64,000 nucleotides of DNA, from NCBI RefSeq assembly GCF_007431345.1, contig NZ_CP041730.1, forward strand, positions 992,001 to 1,056,000. Reading direction: 5' to 3'. Position 1 is the first letter of the stretch. The number at the start of each line of letters is the position of its first letter. Below the pieces are notes generated by a model that was not told the origin of the DNA, ran no database searches, and saw only the letters and a list, made by a program, of their open reading frames with translations. The translations under genes were made by a program, and so were the position numbers. Source of the DNA: Chitinimonas arctica. GTDB taxonomy: Bacteria > Pseudomonadota > Gammaproteobacteria > Burkholderiales > Chitinimonadaceae. Of this stretch, positions 44,937 to 52,696 are shown one piece after another.

Positions 44937-45304
44937 TGAAGTGCCATACGACGCTTAGAAATCTACTTTTTTGGCTTACTAACCTATGGGTGATGCTAGC
45001 TTTAAATGCATGCTCAAGTGAAGTAGCTATAAGAGAAAAATTTCTCCGGAAGACACCCGTGAACACAACGACTGATCAAGTTATAGCCATGTGCGCGCTT
45101 GAGAAAATTAGCTGCAAGCACTCTGATAATTCGGGCTACCTTGACCAGAGGACGGGTAAAACAATAGGTGTAAAATCAATCTGGGGTGTGGTTGAGGAAA
45201 ATAAGACACCGCTTTTTACATCCACATATCAAGCACATTGGGGATTTGACGAGAATAACAAATTAATAGATGTATGGGTTTGGCATACAGTTGACTCCCT
45301 ATAG
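44936..45304 (+). CDS. Small lipoprotein, candidate immunity protein for the RHS tip
   Basis: A 122-residue protein with signal peptide and lipobox LNAC (Cys at about 26; N-terminus MKCHTTLRNLLFWLTNLWVMLA). The mature part is unrecognised, with SKHSDNSG-like CKHSDNSGYLDQRTGKTIGV and a Trp-rich end. Its ATG shares a base with the toxin gene's stop (TGATG), a strong sign of translational coupling. Local GC is well below the RHS core. As a lipoprotein it would sit in the periplasm or envelope, which suggests that the tip attacks a periplasmic target. Function inferred from context. Confidence 0.75.
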   Translation: MKCHTTLRNLLFWLTNLWVMLALNACSSEVAIREKFLRKTPVNTTTDQVIAMCALEKISCKHSDNSGYLDQRTGKTIGVKSIWGVVEENKTPLFTSTYQAHWGFDENNKLIDVWVWHTVDSL

Positions 45305-45310
45305 GAATCC

Positions 45311-46060
45311 ATGCCTCTGCAGGTGGCAATTCACATAGCGCCTTCGACAGGAACAGGCGGGGCATACGCGTTCAACCTGCACCTCCCTGGTCAGTACTAT
45401 TATCGGGAGAGCGGGCTGTACTACAACTACTTCCGGGATTACGATCCGGCGATTGGTGGGTACCCTCAGTCTGACCCCATAGGGCTGCCAGGGGGGATCA
45501 ATACCTATGCCTATGTCGAAGCAAATCCACTAAGCGGGATTGATCCGTTTGGGCTGGCTACTCATCTCATATTCACAACTGAAGGTCATCCTGATAATGG
45601 GCCAAACCCGTGGCGTGACGGTGCGCGAGCGGCTAGGAACGAAGTGCCTCCCGGAGACGTTGCTGTTCGTTATGACGTCAAAACCGTTGCTCAGATCAAT
45701 GCTGTATTGAAAGCCACGAAAGATATTGGTGGCGTCTATTTCATTGGTCATGCAGGGGGGCATAGCGTTTACGTTGGAGCTGATCCAGCGCCGGGGTCTA
45801 ATATCTCGACTCTTCCTGGCGAAAAAAACGTAAGCCCATTTAGTATGGACTGGAGTAATCTAAACAAAAATGCCCAAATCAATGTTTGGGGGTGTAATAG
45901 CACTTTGGCTGCACAGGATCTAGCAAACGCAAGTGGTCGCAAGGCAGTTGGATTTTCTAACTTTGATAATTTCGATGAGAAAACTGGCCGACCATTTGTT
46001 AGGTGGTATAAATCCGGCGGCCCGGAAATATTCTCGCCGAATCTAAGCAGGAGGAAATAA
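45311..46060 (+). CDS. Displaced RHS tip cassette with His/Cys hydrolase-like toxin domain
   Basis: A 249-residue frame with no signal peptide. Residues 13-82 repeat the RHS core end (TGGAYAFNL to DPFGL) found in the upstream gene. Residues 83-249 are a different tip. It has FIGHAGGHSVYVG (His147) and NVWGCNSTLA (Cys195), a His...Cys order and spacing reminiscent of caspase/CHAT or DUF4347-like hydrolases; that is my inference. This is the classic layout of an orphan RHS tip that can replace the active one by recombination. The ATG has only a weak, very close AGGAA, so it may be silent. An immunity-like membrane gene follows with a one-base overlap. Confidence 0.78.
   Translation: MPLQVAIHIAPSTGTGGAYAFNLHLPGQYYYRESGLYYNYFRDYDPAIGGYPQSDPIGLPGGINTYAYVEANPLSGIDPFGLATHLIFTTEGHPDNGPNPWRDGARAARNEVPPGDVAVRYDVKTVAQINAVLKATKDIGGVYFIGHAGGHSVYVGADPAPGSNISTLPGEKNVSPFSMDWSNLNKNAQINVWGCNSTLAAQDLANASGRKAVGFSNFDNFDEKTGRPFVRWYKSGGPEIFSPNLSRRK
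45350..45560 (+). repeat. RHS core segment, copy 2 (displaced cassette)
   Basis: Partner of 44238-44450. Conserved core-coding DNA lies at the 5' end of the orphan tip; differences cluster near the ends (for example CTGCACCTC for CTCCGCTTC). Recombination between the copies would delete the current tip and its lipoprotein gene and fuse the spare tip in frame. Confidence 0.88.
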
Positions 46061-46371
46061 TGATAAAAATGTTAGCCCGTTTTTGCTCTTTTTCAATGAG
46101 CCTTGCTGTTATTGCGTATGGAATTGTACTTTGCCAGCGGGCTAGCCGCTGGACTGGAGGCACCCGGATAGGAGCGGATACGTTGATGTATACCTATGTA
46201 CTGGGGGGGGTTGCAGTCATTGTGGCAGTATTTGCATTAAAGCGGCCTTCAGACTCAACAGCCGCTGCAAAGGTGAAAAATTGGGCGCCGCTAGCGTTTG
46301 CTGCTATTGCCTTGGCATTTATACTGCTTCTGCATATGAGTGGTGTAGTAACTGCAGTGGGACGCGAGTAA
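46060..46371 (+). CDS. Small membrane protein, candidate immunity protein for the orphan tip
   Basis: A 103-residue protein with three predicted hydrophobic segments (about 8-25, 42-60 and 76-95). The family is not recognised. Its ATG overlaps the stop of the tip cassette (TAATG), with CAGGAGGA just upstream as a strong Shine-Dalgarno sequence. Position and coupling are those of an immunity gene. A membrane location would suit a toxin acting at or across the inner membrane. Its low GC matches the tip. Confidence 0.68.
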   Translation: MIKMLARFCSFSMSLAVIAYGIVLCQRASRWTGGTRIGADTLMYTYVLGGVAVIVAVFALKRPSDSTAAAKVKNWAPLAFAAIALAFILLLHMSGVVTAVGRE

Positions 46372-46476
46372 TAGCTGGTTCGCTTGACGAATTTTACATC
46401 GTACTCTTCAGGCGAGAGTTACTCAGAAAGCATGGGATGCATTTCAAAACCATAGCATCAGCGGATTTGGAGTTAA

Positions 46477-46833
46477 ATGATCATGGGTAGATTATTTTTT
46501 CTTGCACTGGCAATTTTCTCGGTGCCCACCTTTGCATCTGGAGACCCAGGCGTCTTGTACATTATGGGAACTAATTTCTTCCTATTGCTAGTGGCGATTG
46601 CACATATCGTGAAAATTGACCGCAATTGGGAAGTAAAATATAGAGCCCTTGCTATATTAGCAATCGGGGTTGCCGGCGCGCTCGCACTCCTTTCAAGGCC
46701 CGGGTACTCAAGCAATGCGCTTATAATTAACTGCATGTCTTTGGGCAGTATGTTTTTAAGTTTTTTAATAATTTGCATTTTATTTAAAAAAACATCACAC
46801 CCCAAAGTCCTGAAAAAGAATACCGGGAGTTAG
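46477..46833 (+). CDS. Small membrane protein of unknown function
   Basis: A 118-residue AT-rich gene (ATG 46477, or ATG 46483 two codons on). It has a signal-like N-terminus (GRLFFLALAIFSVPTFASG) and three more hydrophobic stretches (about 28-44, 56-70 and 85-105), and a basic C-terminus. No family is recognised. It lies 105 bases after the previous membrane gene on the same strand. It may be another immunity gene left from a lost tip. No motif supports any other role. Confidence 0.55.
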   Translation: MIMGRLFFLALAIFSVPTFASGDPGVLYIMGTNFFLLLVAIAHIVKIDRNWEVKYRALAILAIGVAGALALLSRPGYSSNALIINCMSLGSMFLSFLIICILFKKTSHPKVLKKNTGS

Positions 46834-46865
46834 GGAAACACTGATTAAATGTGCCAACGAGCGAT

Positions 46866-46922
46866 CGCGAGGCCCCCTCGCGGCGGGTGCGTGGTGGTTG
46901 CCCCGCAGGGGCTTACAACCAC
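46866..46922. repeat. Two adjacent perfect inverted repeats at the end of the RHS locus
   Basis: CGCGAGG-CCC-CCTCGCG (46866-46882) followed by GTGGTTG-CCCC-GCA-GGGG-CTTA-CAACCAC (46894-46922). They form stable hairpins in the 203-base gap between the last RHS-locus gene and the convergent GGDEF gene. No T-run follows either, so they look more like REP-type or element-end repeats than terminators. Confidence 0.6.
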
Positions 46923-47036
46923 GGCCTACTCTTTACGGGTGCGAGGGTAGGGATCTGCGGTTTGGATAGGCGCAATATTTCAGTGCATCCCTAACGAAGA
47001 TACAAGCCATCCTCTTACCCAGAGGATACTGGCTAA

Positions 47037-48857
47037 CTACCCCCCCGCCACCGGCGGCTCCGCCACATTCACCTGGTTCTTGCCGGCTTTCTTCGCTTCA
47101 TACATGGACTGGTCAGCCCGCTCCACCGTAGTCTCAGGATGCTCACCCGGCACATACCGCGTAACACCCGCCGAGAAGGTAATCAACACCCGTTCGTTGT
47201 TATGCAGAAAGAACTGCCTGGTCAGATCGCGCTGCATGCGCCGCATGACATTGGCCGCTTCGCTCAACACCAGCTCCGGCATCAGCACCACGAACTCCTC
47301 ACCGCCATAGCGCGAGACGGTGTCGGTGGGGCGTAGCGCATCCTTGATCACCTTGACCAGGTGCACCAGCGCGTCGTCGCCGGCTTGGTGGCCGCGCTGG
47401 TCGTTGAGGCGCTTGAAATTGTCGATATCCAACAGGGCCAGACATAAAGGCTTGCCGCTGCGGGCAACCCGGGCGATCTCGGTGGCGAAGGATTCGTCGA
47501 AGCCGCGCCGGTTCAACGCGCCGGTCAATTGGTCCACGCGTACCTTTTCGCTGACGGCGCGTAGTTCGGTCTCCAGCTCCTTGACCCGTCCATCGGCCGC
47601 CTCGGCCTGGGCACGGGCCGCCAGCAGCTCTTCACGGGAGCGGGCCATGTCCAGCTGCATCACGCGGGTGTCCTGCATCAATTCGTCCAGCAATTGCTGC
47701 AGATCGACCAGGCCTTGCGAGCCGCCGATACGCGTGGCGTAGGCCGCGATCTTGTCGTGGTAGCCGCCGGTGGTATCGGCCATGCTGCCCAGCCGGTCGA
47801 TAAACAGCGAAATCATGCGCTTCAGCGTTTCTTCGGTCTCGTCCAGGCTATGGCGCAGCATGCCCTGCTTGTAGACCACTTCCTTGAATCCCACTTCGGC
47901 ATCGTACAGACGGCTCATGCTGAGCGGTTTCGCCAGGATATCGCGTACCACGGCCACCTGGCCCTGCACCCAGCTATCCTCGCCGGAAAGGGCGACCAGA
48001 TTGTCGCTGAGCAGCAGCAGCAGATTGACCAAGCCGCTGGCGATGCGGTTGTCGTTTTCCCGCTTCAACTCCAGCTGGACCCAGAATTTCTTCATTCGCT
48101 GCGCAAGAAAATCCATGCCCTGTTCGCTGCTCACCGATTCCGCGCCCAAAGCCAGGCTACTCGCCTCTTCCTGCAGCTCGGGAAAAGGCCCCAGGCACTG
48201 CACCATGCCGATACGCAGGGCCTGCACCAGCAATTCACGCCAGACACGCCAATCCAGACCGCCGACGGCGGCTGCGCCTGCATCGCTCGGTTTGGCGCCT
48301 TCCGCTGCCGGCTCCAGCTCGGTTTCCGGCTCGGCTACGTCGATATCGCCGGCCGCGCTGCTGCCGTCCGCCCAGCCCCGTACCAGGGCGTCGAGCTTTT
48401 CATTGAGGAGGTTGGGATAGTTGCCGAAATTCAGCAGGACCTTGGCCAGGGATTCCTGCTTGCGCGAATGGCTGAAGTGGGCGCTGCGCAGATCCCATTG
48501 AGTGACCAGTTCACGGATCAGTTCGGACCAGGCACGGGTCAAACTGGCCTGGCCCGCCTGCGATTCGATGGCCTGCGACAGTATCGTGGGGATACTGGTC
48601 CAATCGCGGTTCTGGGCGGCTTTTTCGATCAGGCTGATATCGCGCAGCAGTTCCGGCGACTGCCGCGGCAATTTATGCAATGCATTGAGCAATTCGGGCA
48701 GCAAGGCGGCTTCGTGCCCCGACGAGCGGGTTGCGATGCCGGAAATTTCCGTATACAGCTCTTCGTAACGCTCAGGCGTAGGCGAAATGCGGCGCGCCGC
48801 CAGCTGCTTCAGCGTTTCACGGGCAATATCGGTAGGATTAGTCAGCTTATTGCTCAT
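47037..48857 (-). CDS. Diguanylate cyclase with GGDEF domain
   Basis: A 606-residue cytoplasmic protein from ATG 48857; a longer frame is unneeded. The N-terminal 420 residues are mostly helical, with SPTPERYEELYTEISG near 28 as found in a family of GGDEF proteins with long coiled-coil sensory parts. The catalytic domain (about 440-600) has the RYGGEEFVVLMPE active-site motif (GGEEF) near 515, LDIDNFKRLND for metal binding and RGHQAGDDAL. The GGEEF motif indicates an active c-di-GMP synthase; the RxxD inhibitory site is not obvious. The signal is unknown. A pilZ gene lies elsewhere in the window. Confidence 0.92.
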   Translation of the reverse strand: MSNKLTNPTDIARETLKQLAARRISPTPERYEELYTEISGIATRSSGHEAALLPELLNALHKLPRQSPELLRDISLIEKAAQNRDWTSIPTILSQAIESQAGQASLTRAWSELIRELVTQWDLRSAHFSHSRKQESLAKVLLNFGNYPNLLNEKLDALVRGWADGSSAAGDIDVAEPETELEPAAEGAKPSDAGAAAVGGLDWRVWRELLVQALRIGMVQCLGPFPELQEEASSLALGAESVSSEQGMDFLAQRMKKFWVQLELKRENDNRIASGLVNLLLLLSDNLVALSGEDSWVQGQVAVVRDILAKPLSMSRLYDAEVGFKEVVYKQGMLRHSLDETEETLKRMISLFIDRLGSMADTTGGYHDKIAAYATRIGGSQGLVDLQQLLDELMQDTRVMQLDMARSREELLAARAQAEAADGRVKELETELRAVSEKVRVDQLTGALNRRGFDESFATEIARVARSGKPLCLALLDIDNFKRLNDQRGHQAGDDALVHLVKVIKDALRPTDTVSRYGGEEFVVLMPELVLSEAANVMRRMQRDLTRQFFLHNNERVLITFSAGVTRYVPGEHPETTVERADQSMYEAKKAGKNQVNVAEPPVAGG

Positions 48858-48920
48858 GACGGCGCGATTCCGGGCTCCGACAAAGTATAGAAGCACAACA
48901 CGCGCAGCGACAGGACAACA

Positions 48921-48948
48921 AAAAAGGACCCGCAAGCAGGTCCTTTTT
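48921..48948 (-). terminator. Terminator of the rpsF-priB-rpsR-rplI operon
   Basis: AGGACC/GGTCCT stem with an 8-base loop, flanked by A5 and T5 runs, 26 bases after the rplI stop. The symmetric flanks let it act in both directions, but the GGDEF gene points away, so it serves rplI. Confidence 0.85.
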
Positions 48949-48973
48949 CTGGTGATGCTGGGTAGGTGTCGAA

Positions 48974-49426
48974 TTAAGCGCCGACGACCGTTACCTTCAC
49001 ATCAACCGTTACATCGTGGTGCAGTGCGATCACGACGTCGTACTCGCCGATGGCCTTGAACGGGCCGTTCGGCAGACGCACTTCCATCTTGCTGACGGCA
49101 ACGCCGGCGGCGGTGATGGCTTCGGCGATGTCGTGGTTGCTGACCGAACCGAACAGACGACCATCCACACCGGCCTTCTGGGCGATGGTGACGGCGAACT
49201 CGGCCAGCTTCTCGGCACGGGCTTGCGCGCCGACCAGGATCTCGGCTTGCTGCTTTTCCAGCTCAACGCGTTGGGCTTCGAAAGCCTTCAGGTTGGCTTC
49301 GGTAGCGCGCTTGGCCTTGCGTTGCGGGATCAGGAAGTTACGGGCGTAACCAGCCTTGACCTTGACGATATCGCCCAGGGTGCCCAGGTTCGCGACTTTT
49401 TCGAGAAGAATGATTTGCGTTTGCAT
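48974..49426 (-). CDS. rplI: 50S ribosomal protein bL9
   Basis: A 150-residue ribosomal protein. N-terminal rRNA-binding domain MQTQIILLEKVANLGTLGDIV-type start and AGYARNFLIPQ, long connecting helix (residues about 40-75), and C-terminal domain with RLFGSVSNHDIAEAI and HDVTVDVKVTV. Last gene of the rpsF-priB-rpsR-rplI operon; a terminator follows. Confidence 0.98.
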   Translation of the reverse strand: MQTQIILLEKVANLGTLGDIVKVKAGYARNFLIPQRKAKRATEANLKAFEAQRVELEKQQAEILVGAQARAEKLAEFAVTIAQKAGVDGRLFGSVSNHDIAEAITAAGVAVSKMEVRLPNGPFKAIGEYDVVIALHHDVTVDVKVTVVGA

Positions 49427-49441
49427 GTTGGCTGCTCCGGC

Positions 49442-49669
49442 TTAGTGCTTGTCGGTGTAAGGCATCAGCGCCAGGAAACGCGCGCGCTTGATGGCGTCGG
49501 ACAGCTGACGCTGGAAGCGGGCCTTGGTGCCGGTGATACGAGCCGGAATGATCTTGCCGTTCTCGTTGATGAAATCCTTCAGCAAGCTGACGTCTTTGTA
49601 ATCAACTTCCTTGATGCCTTCGGCGCTGAAGCGGCAAAACTTGCGACGCTTGAACAGATGACGGGACAT
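49442..49669 (-). CDS. rpsR: 30S ribosomal protein bS18
   Basis: A 75-residue protein from ATG 49669 (MSRHLFKRRKFCRFSAEGIKE), preceded by GAGGTCACC. The run KIIPARITGTKARFQRQL and the final FLALMPYTD are diagnostic. It binds the 30S platform with S6, encoded two genes upstream. An upstream extension of the frame to 49723 has no support. Confidence 0.98.
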   Translation of the reverse strand: MSRHLFKRRKFCRFSAEGIKEVDYKDVSLLKDFINENGKIIPARITGTKARFQRQLSDAIKRARFLALMPYTDKH

Positions 49670-49707
49670 GGTGACCTCTTGAATTCTGATAACTGTGGAA
49701 ACTCGCC

Positions 49708-50010
49708 TTAAGCGCGCTTCCAATCGGTAATGTGCAGTACCAGGCTGTGCTTGTAGCGTTGGCTACGACCCGCCAGAAAACCCTTGACGGTGATTTCCGT
49801 GCCATCCGCCAACGCTGCCAGTCCTTTGGCCTTGTCACCCAGGCAAACACAGGGCATTTCGCACTGTACCTGCCGCTCGATTCCGGCTTCCGTCTGATTC
49901 GATTCATGCCTTAGCCTGAATTCGATCACCGGAATACCGGCCGGGGTGTAACGCAAGACCTCCGTCTGCAGCACGGCGCCATGGGCAACGACCTGGTTGC
50001 GCGCGCTCAA
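49708..50010 (-). CDS. priB: Primosomal replication protein N (PriB)
   Basis: A 100-residue OB-fold single-stranded DNA-binding protein that helps PriA restart stalled forks. It lies between rpsF and rpsR, where beta- and gammaproteobacteria keep priB. Visible features: AGIPVIEFRLRHES in the strand 2/3 region and VKGFLAGRSQRYKHSLVLHITD at the end, with the RSQRYKHSLVLH stretch matching PriB. It starts at TTG 50010, 14 bases after the rpsF stop; no ATG fits. Confidence 0.95.
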   Translation of the reverse strand: MSARNQVVAHGAVLQTEVLRYTPAGIPVIEFRLRHESNQTEAGIERQVQCEMPCVCLGDKAKGLAALADGTEITVKGFLAGRSQRYKHSLVLHITDWKRA

Positions 50011-50024
50011 GCCGCTGGCCTGGA

Positions 50025-50396
50025 TTAGGCTGCAGCCGCTTCCTTGGCTTCAGGAGCGGTGGACAGCGAGCGCGACTTCTCTTCCTTCATCATCGACGAC
50101 GCTTCGGTAACAGCGTGGGCGGTCTTCAGGGTGAGGTGGCGCAGCACGGCATCATTGAACTTGAATGCGTGTTCCAGTTCGTCCAGGGTGCCTTGACCGA
50201 TTTCGACGTTCATCAGCACGTAGTGTGCTTTGTGCATCTTTTGAATCGGGTAAGCCAGTTGACGACGGCCCCAGTCTTCCAGGCGATGGATCTTGCCGCC
50301 TTCATTGCCAATCATCGTCTTGTATCGCTCGATCATGGCGGGCACTTGCTCGCTTTGATCGGGATGCACGATGAACACGATTTCGTAGTGTCGCAT
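50025..50396 (-). CDS. rpsF: 30S ribosomal protein bS6
   Basis: A 123-residue protein from ATG 50396, preceded by AAGGAG. N-terminal MRHYEIVFIVHPDQSEQVP and RLEDWGRRQLAYPIQKMHKAHYVLMNVE are diagnostic. C-terminal 25 residues are acidic/Ala-rich (no poly-Glu modification tail is evident). First gene of the four-gene operon. The frame's 5' extension to 50450 is not used. Confidence 0.98.
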   Translation of the reverse strand: MRHYEIVFIVHPDQSEQVPAMIERYKTMIGNEGGKIHRLEDWGRRQLAYPIQKMHKAHYVLMNVEIGQGTLDELEHAFKFNDAVLRHLTLKTAHAVTEASSMMKEEKSRSLSTAPEAKEAAAA

Positions 50397-50526
50397 GTGA
50401 TCTCCTTGCGGATTGAATAAGCCTCCCGTCATGCGGTAACGGTGAGGCAAGGTGGAAAGCCGAGCATTCTAGCCCGGCCCCACACCTTCTAGCAAGAAAA
50501 TCAGCAAGTTAAGTGCTGCGAATATG

Positions 50527-51846
50527 TCAATGCAGCTTGATGCGGGGTCTATGCACGCGGTCCAGCCATTCCGCCATGGTGATCAGCACGGTACGGCTGA
50601 CGCCGGAGAGAGCCAGTTGATGCTGTTTATGCAGCCCCCAGTACATCAGCTTGGCCAATTTGCCTTCCACGAACAGGCTGCCGCGCGCCAAGCCGCCCAT
50701 CAGCGAGCCGACCGAGGAATACTTGGACAGCGACACCAGGGAGCCGTAGTCCTGGAAGACAAATGACTTCAACGGCTTGCCCGCCATGGCCCGTTCGATA
50801 TTGCCGGCCAGCAGGTCAGCTTGCTGATGGGCGGCCTGCGCCCGTGCCGGCACCCAGCCGCCCTGGACGTTCGGACAAGCGGCACAGTCGCCAAAGGCAA
50901 AAATACGCGGGTCGCGCGTGGTCCGCAGGGTGTCGTCGACCACCAGCTGATTGATGCGATTGCTCTCCAGCCCGGCCAGGTCGCGCAGGAAATCCGCCGC
51001 CTTGATGCCGGCGGCCCAGACGGTCAGCGTGCTGGGGATAAAGCTGCCGCTGCCCATGCGCACCCCTTCCGCACTGACTTCCACCACCCGCTCATTGCTG
51101 TGGATTTCCACCGCCAGCTTGCGCAATTCACTGGCGGCCGCCAGCGACAGGCGCTCGGGCAAGGCCGCCAGGATGCGTTCGCTGGCCTCGACCAGCACGA
51201 TCTTCAGATCCCGTTCCGGATGGATATGGTCCAACCCGAAGCTGACCAGCACTTGCGCCGCCGCATGCAGTTCGGCGGCCAGCTCTACCCCGGTGGCGCC
51301 GGCGCCGATGATGGCCACCGTCATGCGGCCCTTGCCCTGCGCTGGCGGCAGGCTTTGCGCGCGCAGACAGGCATCGATCAGGCGTTCGTGGAATTGCCGG
51401 GCTGCGGCGGGACTGTCGAGGCAGATGGCGTGTTCGGCTACGCCAGGTGTGCCGAAATCATTGGTCTGGCTGCCGACCGACAGCACCAGGTAGTCATAAG
51501 CCAGTCTTTGCGCCGGGATGATTTCGCGGCCTTCGGCATCGATCAGGGGGTTGATCAGGATTTCGCGGGCTTCCCGGTCCAGGCCGGCCAGCCTGCCCTG
51601 GCGAAAACGGAAGTGATGCCAGCGGGCCTGTGCCAGATATTCGATTTCCTCGGCGTGGCTGTCGTAGCTGCCGGCTGCCAACTGGTGCAGCAGCGGTTTC
51701 CAGATATGGGTGCGCTGGGCATCCACCAGGGTGATTTCGGCGCGGCCTTTCCGGCCTAATCTGTCACCGAGCCGGGTGGCCAGTTCCAGTCCGCCGGCAC
51801 CGCCGCCGACTATCACGATTCGTGGGCATCGTCCGTCTTCCGCCAT
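50527..51846 (-). CDS. Type II NADH dehydrogenase-like FAD oxidoreductase
   Basis: A 439-residue flavoprotein in the Ndh/NDH-2 family, which passes electrons from NADH to quinone without pumping protons. The FAD-binding motif IVIVGGGAGGLELATRLG is at residues 10-27. The NAD-binding GAGATGVELAAELHA is near 185. The C-terminal FAD contact GDCAACP is near 320. The end is a membrane-anchoring amphipathic region with few long hydrophobic helices (LMYWGLHKQHQLALSG). Same length as E. coli Ndh (434). It appears to be a single gene, well separated from rpsF. Confidence 0.9.
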   Translation of the reverse strand: MAEDGRCPRIVIVGGGAGGLELATRLGDRLGRKGRAEITLVDAQRTHIWKPLLHQLAAGSYDSHAEEIEYLAQARWHHFRFRQGRLAGLDREAREILINPLIDAEGREIIPAQRLAYDYLVLSVGSQTNDFGTPGVAEHAICLDSPAAARQFHERLIDACLRAQSLPPAQGKGRMTVAIIGAGATGVELAAELHAAAQVLVSFGLDHIHPERDLKIVLVEASERILAALPERLSLAAASELRKLAVEIHSNERVVEVSAEGVRMGSGSFIPSTLTVWAAGIKAADFLRDLAGLESNRINQLVVDDTLRTTRDPRIFAFGDCAACPNVQGGWVPARAQAAHQQADLLAGNIERAMAGKPLKSFVFQDYGSLVSLSKYSSVGSLMGGLARGSLFVEGKLAKLMYWGLHKQHQLALSGVSRTVLITMAEWLDRVHRPRIKLH

Positions 51847-51907
51847 GGCAACACTCCGTCTATGGGCACCCCGCTATTCTAACTGGGTTCCTTAGCGCGA
51901 GTTGCCG

Positions 51908-52681
51908 CTACTCGCTGGCCAGCCGCATACCGTCAAAAGCGACTTCCATCCCCTCCGGCAGGCGCTGCGACAGCGCGTGGTACTCCAGCTCATGGGTCAT
52001 ATGGATAAACACACTGCGCCGCGCACCAATGCGCCGCGACGCTTCGATGGCTTGTTCCACCCCGAAATGGGTGTAGTGCGGCTGTTCACGCAGGCAATCG
52101 ATCAGCAGCACATCCAGATCTTGCAATAAGCGGTAGCTCTCGGGCGGGATATCGGACACATCGGTGATATAGGCCAGGCGGCCGATGCGGTAGCCGAAGA
52201 TGGCGCCCTTGCCATGCCAGACGGGGATGGGAATGACCTCGATGCCGCGATGGCTGAACGGGCCGCTAACCGCCGTGGTCTGCAGCGACGGCTTGTCCCA
52301 CCAGGGGCCGGGCGGCAGGGTGGTGTAGTGAAAGCGCGTTTCGATATCGCGCATGGTGTATTCATTGCCGAAGATGGGCAGGGGCGCGCGGTTCAAATAG
52401 CAGAATGCGCGCAGATCATCGATGCCGTTGAGGTGATCCGCATGCGGATGGGTGTAGAGCACCGCATCGACCTGGGTCAAGCCTTCGCGCAGCGCCTGGC
52501 CGCGCAGATCGGGGCCGGAGTCGATCAGGAAGTTCAGTCCGCCGACCGATAGCACGGCGGACGACCGTGTCCGGCTATTGCGCGGATCGCCCGAGGTACA
52601 GGTCGGACAGCCGCAACCTATCGCCGGCGTTCCGCCGCTTGAGCCACAACCGAGTATCAGGACTTCCACTTTCAAAACCAT
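51908..52681 (-). CDS. PhnP-like MBL-fold phosphodiesterase
   Basis: A 257-residue metallo-hydrolase of the PhnP/RNase Z-like branch: N-terminal LGCGSSGGTPAIGCGC with zinc-binding Cys run (CPTC), the metal site YTHPHADHLNGIDDLR (about residue 78), and the C-terminal FIHMTHELEYHALSQRLP. This branch includes 5-phosphoribosyl 1,2-cyclic phosphate hydrolase PhnP and housekeeping relatives; no other phn genes are here. It lies 15 bases after tatD, as is common in Neisseriales-type genomes. Its natural substrate is not settled. Confidence 0.87.
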   Translation of the reverse strand: MVLKVEVLILGCGSSGGTPAIGCGCPTCTSGDPRNSRTRSSAVLSVGGLNFLIDSGPDLRGQALREGLTQVDAVLYTHPHADHLNGIDDLRAFCYLNRAPLPIFGNEYTMRDIETRFHYTTLPPGPWWDKPSLQTTAVSGPFSHRGIEVIPIPVWHGKGAIFGYRIGRLAYITDVSDIPPESYRLLQDLDVLLIDCLREQPHYTHFGVEQAIEASRRIGARRSVFIHMTHELEYHALSQRLPEGMEVAFDGMRLASE

Positions 52682-52696
52682 CGCTCCTGGCCAGGT

